Assembly (NCBI GenBank): GCA_013416405.1
Contig: JACCET010000009.1
Location: forward strand, 87,524-151,523
From: Alcaligenaceae bacterium
GTDB lineage: Bacteria; Pseudomonadota; Gammaproteobacteria; Burkholderiales; Burkholderiaceae_B
Direction: 5' to 3'
Length of the DNA: 64,000 bases
Part shown: positions 1 to 9,001 of the stretch, one piece after another
Position numbering within the stretch: position 1 is the first letter of the stretch
Layout of the letters: each line of letters opens with the position of its first letter
Made by a program: the position numbers and the translations under genes
Notes under the pieces: generated by a model
What the model saw: only the letters and a program-made list of their open reading frames with translations
Databases searched by the model: none
What the model was told of the DNA's origin: nothing

Positions 1-601
1 GATAGCCTTCCTCTTGCGTGGTGTATGGGTGATCGTAATGAATGCGATGCCCGTTGAAGGTGATCGCGGAATAGCGGAACAGCATGATGGGGCTGGGCTC
101 TATGGTTTCGCTCCATTGCGATGCCGGTGTTGGCGTGCTGCCCTGCAGCTTGGGTGGGCTGGGCTCGCGATAGACGATGTCCTGCTCTTCCGAGATGCAC
201 AGGGCACCGTCCTGGGAATACTCGTGCTTGACGGTCACAAACAACAACTTGCCCGTGCTGCCGGTTTTTTCCTTGGCCGCCAGGATGGTGGATGTCTTGT
301 GTGCCTTGCTGCCCACCCGCAAAGGCTGCAGAAAGCTCACGCGCCCACCGGCCCACATGCGATTGCGGTTATCGGCCGGCGGCAAAAAACCACCGCGCTT
401 GGGATGACCGTCAGTGCCGATCTCGTCGTAGGGAAGGCCCGTCACAAATAGACCCCATTGCCACAGCAGAGGCAATGGCGCTCCGGGCACGGGCGCCGGC
501 ATATCAAGCGTAAGGGCAATTTTCTGTATATGCCCGATATCAAGATTGTCTTCGCCGCTTTCCTTGCGCCCTATCCACGCGTCCAGGCCCGGTGTCGTCA
601 T
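1..601 (-). CDS. FAS1-like/MaoC-type acyl-CoA hydratase (mesaconyl-/itaconyl-CoA hydratase-like), partial
   Basis: Reading the minus strand from an ATG at 601 gives an open frame running off the left edge (200 codons, C-terminus missing). It starts MTTPGLDAWIGRKES and carries the pattern of the FAS1-like dehydratase family (hotdog fold): an N-terminal GLPYDEIGTDGHPKRGGFLPP stretch and, near the edge, RYSAITFNGHRIHYD, the family's conserved hydratase motif. Family members hydrate C4/C5 unsaturated CoA esters such as mesaconyl-C4-CoA, itaconyl-CoA or 3-methylfumaryl-CoA; the substrate here is not determined. A GGGGA Shine-Dalgarno lies about 8 bases before the start. It shares the strand with fumarase and a crotonase upstream, which fits small-acid/CoA metabolism. 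The family call is solid; the substrate is a guess. Confidence 0.8.
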   Translation of the reverse strand, partial: MTTPGLDAWIGRKESGEDNLDIGHIQKIALTLDMPAPVPGAPLPLLWQWGLFVTGLPYDEIGTDGHPKRGGFLPPADNRNRMWAGGRVSFLQPLRVGSKAHKTSTILAAKEKTGSTGKLLFVTVKHEYSQDGALCISEEQDIVYREPSPPKLQGSTPTPASQWSETIEPSPIMLFRYSAITFNGHRIHYDHPYTTQEEGY

Positions 602-744
602 GATTTTCCCCAAATTAATATCAATACAAACCATAGCTTGCCAGTTGACCGGCTATTTTTGAATTAGTTTTTGGATAAGACCTGGTTTACATATGCCAAA
701 CAATGCAAGGCCAGCGGCCGGACCTGCCGCCCGGCCAGCCGGCT

Positions 745-2271
745 TCAGGCCACCGGCACCAGCGGAATCTCCGCAATGCGGGCACGCCATGCCTTGGGAC
801 CGGTTTCGTGTACCGATGTGCCCTGCGAGTCGACGGCCACCGTTACCGGCATATCCTTGACGTCGAATTCGTAGATGGCTTCCATGCCCAGGTCTTCGAA
901 ACCCACCACCTTGGCGCCACGTATGGCCTTGGATACCAGGTAAGCCGAACCGCCCACGGCCATCAGGTATGCCGACCCATGCTTGCGTATTGATTCTATG
1001 GCCACGGGACCACGCTCGGCCTTGCCTATCATGGAGATCAGGCCCGTCCTGGACAGCATGGTGTCGGTGAATTTATCCATGCGCGTTGCCGTCGTTGGGC
1101 CTGCAGGCCCAACGACTTCGGCGCCCACCGGATCGACCGGGCCCACGTAATAAATAACGCGGTTGGTGAAGTCCACGGGCAGGGGCTCGCCCTTGTCCAG
1201 CATATCTTGTATGCGCTTGTGTGCAGCATCGCGCCCGGTCAGCATCTTTCCGGACAGCAACAGTGTCTGGCCCGGCTTCCAGCTGGCAACCTGCTCTTTG
1301 GTCAGGGTATTCAGGTCTACCTGCAAGGACTTGTTGTAATCGGGCGCCCAGTGAACATCGGGCCAGTCGGACAAGGACGGCGGCGTCAGTTCGGCCGGCC
1401 CGGAACCGTCGAGCTCGAAGTGCACATGCCGCGTTGCCGCGCAGTTGGGAATCATGGCTACGGGCTTGGAGGCCGCATGGGTGGGGAAAGTATTGATTTT
1501 GACATCAAGCACCGTCGTCAGGCCGCCCAGACCCTGTGCACCTATGCCCAGGGCATTGACCTTCTGGTACAGGTCTATGCGAAGTTCTTCGATCTTGTTC
1601 TGCGGCCCGCGCTGCAACAGCTCGTACATGTCTATGTCTTCCATGAGCGATTGCTTGGCCATCAACATGGCTTTTTCGGCGGTGCCACCCACCCCTATGC
1701 CCAGCATGCCGGGAGGACACCAGCCTGCGCCCATTTGCGGCACTGTCTTGAGCACCCAGTCTATCAGCGAGTCGCTGGGATTGAGCATCACGAACTTAGA
1801 CTTGTTTTCAGAGCCGCCACCCTTGGCAGCGACCTGAACGTCGACTTTGTCGCCCGCGACCAGTTCGACGTTGACAATACAGGGGGTGTTGTCACGCGTA
1901 TTCTTGCGTGCAAACAAAGGATCGTTCAGCACCGACGCGCGCAGCGGATTATCCGGATTCAGGTAGCCCTGGCGCACGCCTTCGTCGCACAGTTCCTGCA
2001 TGCTGCGGCGAGTATCAAAGCGTACATCCATACCGATCTTGAGGAATACGTTGACGATGCCGGTATCCTGGCAAATGGGGCGATGACCCTCGGCACACAT
2101 GCGCGAATTGGTCAGAATCTGGGCGATGGCATCTTTGGCGGCCGGACTTTCCTCGCGCTCGTAGGCGCGTGCCAGGTGCTTGATGTAATCGGCAGGGTGA
2201 TAAAAACTGATGAACTGTACGGCGTCTGCGATCGACTGAATCAGATCGCTTTCTTTGATAATGGTAGTCAT
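745..2271 (-). CDS. fumA: Fumarate hydratase, class I (iron-sulfur)
   Basis: Class I fumarase (508 aa) catalyses reversible hydration of fumarate to malate in the TCA cycle, using an oxygen-sensitive [4Fe-4S] cluster in the cytoplasm. The N-terminal alpha domain and C-terminal beta domain are fused in one chain. Likely cluster cysteines are seen in PICQDTG (about residue 67), GWCPPGMLG (about 184) and IPNCAATRHVHF (about 275); the C-terminal GTSVHETGP motif is present. The ATG at 2271 is preferred over one five codons upstream because MTTIIKESDL matches the usual family start. L(+)-tartrate dehydratase belongs to the same superfamily, but the length and single-chain form favour fumarase. A near-perfect palindrome lies about 60 bases upstream (2331-2365) and may be its operator. 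Confidence 0.93.
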   Translation of the reverse strand: MTTIIKESDLIQSIADAVQFISFYHPADYIKHLARAYEREESPAAKDAIAQILTNSRMCAEGHRPICQDTGIVNVFLKIGMDVRFDTRRSMQELCDEGVRQGYLNPDNPLRASVLNDPLFARKNTRDNTPCIVNVELVAGDKVDVQVAAKGGGSENKSKFVMLNPSDSLIDWVLKTVPQMGAGWCPPGMLGIGVGGTAEKAMLMAKQSLMEDIDMYELLQRGPQNKIEELRIDLYQKVNALGIGAQGLGGLTTVLDVKINTFPTHAASKPVAMIPNCAATRHVHFELDGSGPAELTPPSLSDWPDVHWAPDYNKSLQVDLNTLTKEQVASWKPGQTLLLSGKMLTGRDAAHKRIQDMLDKGEPLPVDFTNRVIYYVGPVDPVGAEVVGPAGPTTATRMDKFTDTMLSRTGLISMIGKAERGPVAIESIRKHGSAYLMAVGGSAYLVSKAIRGAKVVGFEDLGMEAIYEFDVKDMPVTVAVDSQGTSVHETGPKAWRARIAEIPLVPVA

Positions 2272-2330
2272 GGTGCTTGCTGGCAAATAAAAAATGGCAG
2301 GCCGTCAGCGGCCCACGGAATGCTAATGTT

Positions 2331-2365
2331 CTGTTTGGTTAGTTTGTGCACAAATAACCAAACAG
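2331..2365. promoter_or_regulatory. 35-bp near-perfect palindrome upstream of fumarase
   Basis: The arms CTGTTTGGTTA (2331-2341) and TAACCAAACAG (2355-2365) are perfect 11-bp inverted repeats. The centre, TTTGTGCACAAA (2343-2354), is itself a perfect palindrome, with one unpaired G at 2342. It sits between the crotonase stop (2387) and the fumarase start (2271), both minus strand. There is no T-run on either side, so it is not a typical intrinsic terminator; an operator for a dimeric regulator or an mRNA-stabilising hairpin is more likely. Function is inferred. Confidence 0.55.
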
Positions 2366-2386
2366 GACACCTGAGACTGGGTGGCT

Positions 2387-3154
2387 TTACTTGCCGGTCC
2401 AGACGGGCGCGCGTTTTTCGGCAAAAGCGGTTGCGCCTTCCTTGGCGTCTGCCGAGGTGAAAATATGAGCGGTACGCGGACGCTGCAAGTCGAACATATC
2501 GGCCTGGCTCCAGTCGCGCGACTGCGTGACGATGCTTTTTGCGGTCTGTACCGCCAGCGGCCCGTTCGATGCTATGACGCGTGCCATTTCCAGCGCCGCA
2601 TCCAGCGCCTGACCCGTGTCGACCAGGCGGTTGACCAGCCCGTAGCCATGGGCGCGCTCGGCAGAGAACATTTCGCCCGTCAGGATGGCTTCCATGGCAA
2701 TATGATAGGGAATGCGGCTGGGCAAGCGCATCATGCCCCCGGCCCCCGCGACGATGCCGCGCTTGACCTCGGGCAGACCGAAACTGGCACTACGGGCAGC
2801 AATGATCAGGTCGCAGGCTAAAGCCATTTCAAAACCACCCGCCAGAGCGTAACCCTCAACAGCGGCAATCATGGGCTTTCTGGGCGGTTTTTCGCACAAG
2901 CCGGCAAACCCTCGACCGTCAACATACGGACGCTGGCCATTAAGGGCAAACGCCTTGAGATCCATGCCTGAACAAAAAGTGTTGCCGGCACCGGTAAGCA
3001 CGCCCATAACGACATCGTCGGAAGCATCCATCTGGTCGAGTGCCCGCGCCAGTTCCTGGGCCGTTTCGTAGTTGATGGCATTACGCGCCTGGGGCCGGTT
3101 CAGCGTGATCACTTGAATTCGGTCGACCACTTCCACTTTTACTAAGTCAGACAT
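2387..3154 (-). CDS. Enoyl-CoA hydratase/isomerase (crotonase) family protein
   Basis: A crotonase-fold protein (255 aa from the ATG at 3154, MSDLVKVEVVDR) of the kind that hydrates or isomerises acyl-CoA thioesters. The two oxyanion-hole segments are visible: GNTFCSGMDLKAF near residue 60 and EGYALAGGFEMALACD near residue 105, followed by FGLPEVKRGIVAGAGG, where the Glu in PEVK is a candidate catalytic residue. The C-terminus ends in AFAEKRAPVWTGK, the usual crotonase tail. An upstream in-frame ATG at 3211 would add 19 residues without homology. The gene is divergent from glyQ and lies upstream of fumarase on the same strand. The exact CoA substrate cannot be read from sequence. Confidence 0.88.
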   Translation of the reverse strand: MSDLVKVEVVDRIQVITLNRPQARNAINYETAQELARALDQMDASDDVVMGVLTGAGNTFCSGMDLKAFALNGQRPYVDGRGFAGLCEKPPRKPMIAAVEGYALAGGFEMALACDLIIAARSASFGLPEVKRGIVAGAGGMMRLPSRIPYHIAMEAILTGEMFSAERAHGYGLVNRLVDTGQALDAALEMARVIASNGPLAVQTAKSIVTQSRDWSQADMFDLQRPRTAHIFTSADAKEGATAFAEKRAPVWTGK

Positions 3155-3353
3155 AAAGCTATTCCAGAAAAACTGCGACGCAGGGCGCAGAAGATTGAAC
3201 GGGACGAGCACTGCATGCCGTGCCGACTGCAGTCGTTGAACCTACATCATACGATCATTTGTATCTGTTCTTGACCAGCGACATAGCGCCTTGGGCGCGG
3301 AACCAGTTAAAATTGAAAACTTTTGCGGCTTATCGCTTTACTGGCTTTCGCTC

Positions 3354-4259
3354 ATGCTCACTTTTCAGCAAATCATTTTAACGCTACAGCAATATTGGGA
3401 CAGACACGGCTGCGCCCTGCTGCAACCCTACGATATGGAAGTTGGCGCGGGCACTTCGCACACCGCAACCTTTTTACGCTCCATCGGGCCCGAGCCTTGG
3501 CGAGCCGCCTATGTACAGCCCTCGCGCCGCCCCAAGGATGGTCGTTATGGCGAAAACCCCAACCGACTGCAACATTATTACCAGTACCAGGTGGTACTCA
3601 AGCCCGCCCCCCCAGAAATCATCGACCTGTACATCGGATCGCTCAAGGCCCTGGGTATCAACCCCCAGGAACACGACATCCGTTTTGTTGAAGACGACTG
3701 GGAAAACCCCACGCTGGGCGCATGGGGCCTGGGCTGGGAAGTATGGCTCAACGGTATGGAAGTCACTCAGTTCACCTATTTTCAGCAAGTGGGTGGCCTG
3801 GACTGTTCCCCCACGACGGGTGAAATCACCTACGGCCTGGAGCGTCTGGCCATGTATTTGCAGGGCGTGGAAAGCGTCTACGACCTGGTATGGACCGACT
3901 CACCCCACGGACGCGTGCTTTATCGCGACGTGTTCCACCAGAATGAAGTCGAACAATCCACCTACAACTTTGAGCATGCCTCGACCACGATGCTGTTCGC
4001 GCATTTCAACGACTACGAAGCTGAAGCACAGCGCCTGATCACGGTTCCCCTGGCCCTGCCGGCCTACGAGGCCACCCTTAAGGCCGCGCATACCTTCAAT
4101 ATGCTGGATGCACGTGGCGCGATCAGCGTTACCGAGCGTGCCGCTTACATAGGCCGCATCCGCAATCTGTCGCGCGCCGTCGCACAGGCTTACTTTGATT
4201 CACGAGAAAAACTAGGATTCCCCATGCTTGCCCAGCCAACCTGCACGGAGGCCAAATAA
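3354..4259 (+). CDS. glyQ: Glycyl-tRNA synthetase alpha subunit
   Basis: Alpha subunit (301 aa) of the heterotetrameric bacterial-type glycyl-tRNA synthetase; it holds the class II catalytic core that activates glycine. Diagnostic stretches are [14 protein letters not shown] at the start, SIGPEPW and YGENPNR in the first 80 residues, and FEDDW-like/[11 protein letters not shown] around residue 120. The ATG at 3354 places this conserved start at residue 2; an upstream in-frame start at 3291 adds 21 unconserved residues. The stop overlaps the glyS start by one base (TAATG), so the two subunits are translationally coupled. Confidence 0.97.
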   Translation: MLTFQQIILTLQQYWDRHGCALLQPYDMEVGAGTSHTATFLRSIGPEPWRAAYVQPSRRPKDGRYGENPNRLQHYYQYQVVLKPAPPEIIDLYIGSLKALGINPQEHDIRFVEDDWENPTLGAWGLGWEVWLNGMEVTQFTYFQQVGGLDCSPTTGEITYGLERLAMYLQGVESVYDLVWTDSPHGRVLYRDVFHQNEVEQSTYNFEHASTTMLFAHFNDYEAEAQRLITVPLALPAYEATLKAAHTFNMLDARGAISVTERAAYIGRIRNLSRAVAQAYFDSREKLGFPMLAQPTCTEAK

Positions 4260-6412
4260 TGACGAACGCGTCTCCCGCCGTACAGAGCCGGCCGCTGTTG
4301 ATCGAGCTGCTGACCGAAGAACTGCCTCCCAAAGCCCTGCAAAAGCTTGGTTTGGCCTTTGCCGAGGGCCTGCGCAAAACGCTGGATCAACATCACCTGC
4401 TGGCCGAAGGCTGCACAACGACTGATTTTTCCACGCCACGTCGCCTGGCCGTACGCCTGAGCGCCGTTCTGGGCCAGGCGCCCGAACAGCGCTATACCGA
4501 AAAACTCATGCCGGCAAAAATCGGGCTGACCGAAGCGAACGAGATCACACCGGCGTTGGCCAAAAAGCTGGCCAGCAAGAACCTTGATCACCTGACCGCA
4601 AGCGACCTGGTACACGAGTCCGATGGCAAGCAAGACTACCTGTATGCGCATGGCGTCAGCAGCGGAGCCCTGCTCGGCCCAGCGCTTCAAGAGGCGCTGA
4701 ACTACGCCATTACGCACCTGCCCATACCCAAGGTCATGCGCTATCAGCTTGCCGACGGTGTAAGCAGTGTCAAGTTCGTGCGGCCGGCGCATCAATTGAT
4801 TGCGCTATGGGGCGATCAAGTCATTGATGTACAGGCCCTGGGCCTTCAAGCCGGCCGTACAACGTTGGGCCATCGCTTCATGTCCGACCATGAAATCGAA
4901 CTCAATGACCCTGACAGCTACGAACAGCGACTGCTGAACGATGGCATGGTCATCGCCTCGTTTACCGAGCGCCGTGCACTTATAGACCAACAGCTAAACG
5001 AGCATGCTCAAGCACTGGGCGCCACCCTGGGCACAGATCCCGAAGTAGCCGCACTGCTGGACGAAGTCACTGCCCTGGTCGAGCACCCCACCGTCTATGT
5101 CGGTGAATTCGAGCAGAAGTTTCTTGACGTGCCGCCCGAGTGTCTGATCCTGACCATGCGCCTGAATCAGAAATACTTCCCGCTGTTTGAGCCCAGCACG
5201 GGCAAGCTGACACATCGTTTCCTGATCGTCAGCAATATGCGCACAGATGATCCCTCGCACATTATCGAAGGCAATCAGCGCGTTGTGCGCCCTCGTCTGG
5301 CAGACGCCCAGTTCTTCTTCCAAACCGACCTCAAGACGCCCTTGGCGGATCGCGTGGTGGCACTGGCGTCCAGTGTGTATCACAACAAGCTGGGTACCCA
5401 ATTGAACCGCATCGAGCGCGTACGCAAGGTGTCCCGCCATATTGCCGAGCAACTGGGTGCCAACGTAAGCCTTGCAGGCCGATCCGCCCTGCTGGCCAAG
5501 GCCGACCTGACCTCCAACATGGTTGCCGAGTTCCCCGAACTGCAAGGCATTATGGGGGCCTACTACGCAAAGGCCGATGGCGAACCTGCAGACGTCGTAC
5601 TGGCCATCAGGAATCAGTATCGCATTCGTCTGGATACCCCCGTCCAGTCCGATACGCTTACCGCCGCCATTCTTTTCATGGCCGAACGTGTGGAAACCCT
5701 GCTGGGCATCTGGGGCATAGGCCTGGTACCTACAGGCGAACGCGACCCCTACGGCCTGCGCCGCGCCGCGCTGGGCCTGATCAGCGCATTCGAACAGCTG
5801 CATGCCGGCGGTTATCTTGCAATCAGCGACACCAACACGCTGAACCTTCACGACCTGCTGGCCCAGGCTGTCGGCACTTTTGATCTGGGCGTCATTGCAC
5901 CCGACACGCCCGACCAGGTGCAGGCCTTCATCTACGAACGCTATCGCAACTTGTTAAGCCACGACTTCGACCGCAACGTGATTGATGCTGTCCTGGCCCT
6001 TAAGCCAGCACTGCACCAGGTGCAGGCCCGCAGCGCCGCCTGCGCGGCATTTGCGCAGCGTCCCGAGGCCGCAAGCCTGTCGGCCGCCAACAAGCGCATC
6101 AGCAATCTGCTAAAAAAGGCCGATACGGCACCTGGCAGCCTTGATTACACCCGTCTGGCCGAACCGGCAGAAAAAACTCTGGCCGACATCATCACCCAGC
6201 TTGAGCCACAAGCGCAGGCCCAGTTCGCCCAAGGCGACTTCAGTGCCAGTCTGGCGACCATGGCGCAGGCCAAAGATGCTGTCGATGCCTTTTTTAACGA
6301 TGTCATGGTGATGGCCGAGGATCCCGACGTACGTGCCAATCGCCTGGCACTCCTGAACGACTTACATCGCAATATGAATCAGGTTGCCGATATTTCCAGG
6401 CTGGCCCAGTGA
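4259..6412 (+). CDS. glyS: Glycyl-tRNA synthetase beta subunit
   Basis: Beta subunit (717 aa) of the alpha2beta2 glycyl-tRNA synthetase, which recognises and binds tRNA-Gly. It opens with RPLLIELLTEELPPKAL, the conserved N-terminus of GlyS, and ends with a DALR-type anticodon-binding region (DVMVMAEDPDVRANRLALL). An HD-like segment and the ERDPYGLRRAALGLI motif are in the middle third. Length matches the family (about 690-720). It overlaps glyQ by one base at its start and gmhB by four bases at its end, so the whole block looks like one transcript. Confidence 0.97.
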   Translation: MTNASPAVQSRPLLIELLTEELPPKALQKLGLAFAEGLRKTLDQHHLLAEGCTTTDFSTPRRLAVRLSAVLGQAPEQRYTEKLMPAKIGLTEANEITPALAKKLASKNLDHLTASDLVHESDGKQDYLYAHGVSSGALLGPALQEALNYAITHLPIPKVMRYQLADGVSSVKFVRPAHQLIALWGDQVIDVQALGLQAGRTTLGHRFMSDHEIELNDPDSYEQRLLNDGMVIASFTERRALIDQQLNEHAQALGATLGTDPEVAALLDEVTALVEHPTVYVGEFEQKFLDVPPECLILTMRLNQKYFPLFEPSTGKLTHRFLIVSNMRTDDPSHIIEGNQRVVRPRLADAQFFFQTDLKTPLADRVVALASSVYHNKLGTQLNRIERVRKVSRHIAEQLGANVSLAGRSALLAKADLTSNMVAEFPELQGIMGAYYAKADGEPADVVLAIRNQYRIRLDTPVQSDTLTAAILFMAERVETLLGIWGIGLVPTGERDPYGLRRAALGLISAFEQLHAGGYLAISDTNTLNLHDLLAQAVGTFDLGVIAPDTPDQVQAFIYERYRNLLSHDFDRNVIDAVLALKPALHQVQARSAACAAFAQRPEAASLSAANKRISNLLKKADTAPGSLDYTRLAEPAEKTLADIITQLEPQAQAQFAQGDFSASLATMAQAKDAVDAFFNDVMVMAEDPDVRANRLALLNDLHRNMNQVADISRLAQ

Positions 6413-6951
6413 AACTTGCCATACTCGACCGCGACGGCGTCATCAACCAAGACAGCCCCGCCTTCGTCAAAAACCCTGACGAATGGATGGCGCTGCCGGG
6501 CAGCGTCGACGCCATCGCCCGGCTATCGCGGGCGGGCTGGCGCGTAGTGATCGCCAGCAACCAGTCAGGCATCGCCCGCGGCCTGCTCAGCATGGATACA
6601 CTCAATGCCATCCATGCCAAGCTGCGTCGCGAAGTCATCCAGGCCGGCGGCATGGTCGAGGCCATCTTCATCTGCCCGCATGGGCCAGACGACGGGTGCT
6701 CCTGCCGCAAGCCGCGTCCGGGTATGTTCCTTGACATCGCCCGTCGCTACGACCTGCCTGACCTCAAAGGAGTGCCGGCCGTGGGCGACTCGCTGCGCGA
6801 CCTCCAGGCCGCCGCAGCCGCCGGATGCACACCCTGGCTGGTCATGACCGGAAACGGCCACAAAACTCGGGATAAAGGCGATTTGCCTGCCGGAACCCAA
6901 ATTGCCGACAACCTGGCAGCCGTCGTGAATAGCTGGCTGTCCGAGGAATAA
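6409..6951 (+). CDS. gmhB: D-glycero-beta-D-manno-heptose 1,7-bisphosphate 7-phosphatase
   Basis: HAD-superfamily phosphatase (180 aa) that removes the 7-phosphate in ADP-heptose synthesis for the LPS inner core. The nucleophile motif LDRDGVIN gives Asp7 and Asp9; the second motif is IASNQSG near residue 50; a zinc loop is formed by Cys89, His91, Cys97 and Cys99 (CPH...CSC), and GDSLRDL near residue 127 supplies the Mg ligand. All features of GmhB are intact. Translation starts at GTG 6409, overlapping the glyS stop (GTGA), which implies coupling. The related histidinol-phosphatase activity is the main alternative, but the zinc loop and context favour GmhB. Confidence 0.93.
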   Translation: MKLAILDRDGVINQDSPAFVKNPDEWMALPGSVDAIARLSRAGWRVVIASNQSGIARGLLSMDTLNAIHAKLRREVIQAGGMVEAIFICPHGPDDGCSCRKPRPGMFLDIARRYDLPDLKGVPAVGDSLRDLQAAAAAGCTPWLVMTGNGHKTRDKGDLPAGTQIADNLAAVVNSWLSEE

Positions 6952-6953
6952 AT

Positions 6954-7706
6954 ATGTTCAAACACAGCCTGGCCATTGCGCGCGCCACGCTTTATCAGCT
7001 CTTTCTGCTCGTCACCGTCATTCCCTACGCGTTTGCCTGCATACTGTGGTCTCCCTTGCCGCTGCACTGGCGTTACCGCCTGACTGCAGGGTGGCCACGC
7101 CTGGGCGTATGGGGGGCCAAAGTCATACTGGGCATACGCTGGCAGATAAAAGGCGCCGAAAATCTGCCCGATGGCCCCGCCATACTGCTGTCCAAGCATC
7201 AATCGGCCTGGGAAACAATGTTCCTCCTGGCGTATATGCCGCGCGAGCTATGCTTTGTGTATAAAAAAGAACTGCACTGGGTGCCTTTTTTCGGCTGGGG
7301 TCTGGCCTTATTGCGCATGATACCCATAGACCGCAGCAAAGGACGCGATGCCTTTGAGCAAGTGGTACGCGCCGGCCAGCAAAGAATCGACGAAGGCCGC
7401 TGGCCCATACTATTTCCCGAAGGCACCCGCATTGCACCAGGCAAGGCCGGCCGCTACAAAATGGGTGGCGCCTTGCTGGCAACGCGCACCAACACACCCA
7501 TCATCCCCGTCGCACATAATGCAGGCGAGTGCTGGCGCCGCAAGGCCTTCATCAAAAAGCCTGGCCTGGTTACCGTATCGATAGGCCCGATCATAGACCC
7601 TACAGGGCTGACCGCCGATGTCGTCAACCAGAAGGTGCGCGACTGGATAGAATCGGAAATGCGCGTACTGAACCCCGAGCGATATGGGCCTGACCAAACA
7701 ACTTGA
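6954..7706 (+). CDS. plsC: 1-acyl-sn-glycerol-3-phosphate acyltransferase
   Basis: PlsC-family membrane acyltransferase (250 aa) that acylates lysophosphatidic acid to phosphatidic acid. A hydrophobic N-terminal helix lies at about residues 13-33. The catalytic block I reads KHQSAWET (81-88), i.e. HX4E instead of the canonical HX4D, a variant seen in many proteobacterial PlsC paralogues. FPEGTR (154-159) is the glycerol-phosphate binding block. It starts two bases after the gmhB stop and its end overlaps the next gene by 23 bases. It could also act as a lyso-ornithine-lipid acyltransferase (OlsA type); sequence alone does not separate the two. Confidence 0.88.
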   Translation: MFKHSLAIARATLYQLFLLVTVIPYAFACILWSPLPLHWRYRLTAGWPRLGVWGAKVILGIRWQIKGAENLPDGPAILLSKHQSAWETMFLLAYMPRELCFVYKKELHWVPFFGWGLALLRMIPIDRSKGRDAFEQVVRAGQQRIDEGRWPILFPEGTRIAPGKAGRYKMGGALLATRTNTPIIPVAHNAGECWRRKAFIKKPGLVTVSIGPIIDPTGLTADVVNQKVRDWIESEMRVLNPERYGPDQTT

Positions 7707-8556
7707 GCTGTTTCTGTTTGACGCAGCTCGCGAACAGCCGGCCCCGACACCCGCTCCGGCTGCTCGCCCCATACCGGCTGTCGCCATAAGCTGTCCGCCC
7801 TCTTTGCCTGCGGGTGCCCGCTGGCGTGAAGTGCAGGCACCTGAGCAAAAAATTGGCTATGTGCTGCAAAGATCCAGGCGTAAAAGCATAGGACTGACCA
7901 TCAATGACGACGGCCTGCAAGTCAGGGCGCCCAGCTGGATCACACTAAGCCAGATAGACGCGGCCGTCATTGAAAAATCAGCGTGGGTACTGGAAAAGCT
8001 ACGCATGAGCCAGGCTCGCCAGCAGCAACTGGAAACCGCGGAAGCGCAATGGCACCATGGTGGACGCATACCCTATATGGGCAAGCGCATCGTGCTGAAT
8101 CTGGACAGCACACGCAGAGCAGCGGCTTTTACAGGCAAACGCTTTGCCCCCCAGGACAACGATCCGCTCTATCTGGCTCTGCCTCACGACGCCGAGCGCA
8201 GCCGCATACGCGACAGCACGCACGCCTGGTTGCAACAGCAGGCCCAGGCATGGTTTGGAGAACGTCTGCAACATTTCCTGGGCATCAGCAAGCTGCGTAT
8301 GCGGCGCTGGCGGCTGTCCTCGGCAGCCACACGGTGGGGGTCGTGCAGCAGCGATGGAAACATCATGCTTAATTGGCGCCTGATACACTTTCAACCTGAC
8401 ATCATCGACTATGTGATCGCGCATGAAATCGCGCACCTGCGAGAGCTGAACCACAGCAAGAACTTCTGGCGCGAGGTTGAACGCATATTGCCAGGCTTCG
8501 AGCGCGCGCGTGACGCCCTAAAACAACACAACCCTGGCTCTTTGCCACTGATTTAG
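7684..8556 (+). CDS. YgjP/DUF45-type zinc metallopeptidase
   Basis: A 290-aa protein of the YgjP-like metallopeptidase domain family (DUF45). The zinc motif [11 protein letters not shown] gives His247, His251 and His257 with Glu248 as catalytic base; the conserved [18 protein letters not shown] segment precedes it at about 217-233. Residues 1-50 are proline/alanine-rich and unconserved. It overlaps plsC by 23 bases, so translation is probably coupled. Family members are thought to be gluzincin proteases, but no substrate is known here. Confidence 0.85.
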   Translation: MGLTKQLELFLFDAAREQPAPTPAPAARPIPAVAISCPPSLPAGARWREVQAPEQKIGYVLQRSRRKSIGLTINDDGLQVRAPSWITLSQIDAAVIEKSAWVLEKLRMSQARQQQLETAEAQWHHGGRIPYMGKRIVLNLDSTRRAAAFTGKRFAPQDNDPLYLALPHDAERSRIRDSTHAWLQQQAQAWFGERLQHFLGISKLRMRRWRLSSAATRWGSCSSDGNIMLNWRLIHFQPDIIDYVIAHEIAHLRELNHSKNFWREVERILPGFERARDALKQHNPGSLPLI

Positions 8557-8599
8557 GCCGTGCCGGGGTTCCACCAACCCGACCATCAAGGAGATTTTG

Positions 8600-8995
8600 A
8601 TGCGTTTACTGCATACCATGCTACGCGTGGGCGATCTGGATCGCTCGCTTTCCTTTTATACCGACGTGCTAGGCATGAAGCTATTACGGCGCAAAGATTA
8701 TCCCGACGGCAAATTTACGCTGGCATTCGTGGGCTACCAGGAAGAAAGCGAAGGCGCCGTGATCGAGCTGACGTATAACTGGGACACGCCCTCGTATGAC
8801 CTGGGCAACGGATACGGCCATATTGCACTCGAGGTTGAAAATGCCTACGACGCCTGTGCACGTATCAAGGAAAAAGGCGGCAATGTGGTACGCGAGGCCG
8901 GCCCCATGAAGCACGGCCAGACCGTCATTGCCTTTGTGGAAGATCCCGATGGCTACAAAATCGAGCTGATACAGCACAAAGGCCGCAACGACTAA
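8600..8995 (+). CDS. gloA: Lactoylglutathione lyase (glyoxalase I)
   Basis: Glyoxalase I (131 aa) converts the methylglyoxal-glutathione hemithioacetal to S-lactoylglutathione. It opens [17 protein letters not shown] with metal ligand His5, and shows ELTYNWD and [19 protein letters not shown] in the middle and [13 protein letters not shown] at the end, holding the remaining metal ligands. The length fits the short Ni-type enzymes. The ATG at 8600 sits 6 bases after AAGGAG; an in-frame TTG just before it is less likely. It ends the glyQ-gloA run and converges on fadE with a 6-base gap. Confidence 0.95.
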   Translation: MRLLHTMLRVGDLDRSLSFYTDVLGMKLLRRKDYPDGKFTLAFVGYQEESEGAVIELTYNWDTPSYDLGNGYGHIALEVENAYDACARIKEKGGNVVREAGPMKHGQTVIAFVEDPDGYKIELIQHKGRND

Positions 8996-9001
8996 GCGCG
9001 G

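Noticed and set aside
1207..2460. 417-codon open frame on the plus strand opposite fumarase
   Set aside because: Antisense to the fumarase cluster-binding motifs and running into the crotonase gene; composition is that of a shadow.
3155..3353. Glycine riboswitch before glyQ
   Set aside because: No tandem glycine aptamer features are visible in the 199-base divergent gap.
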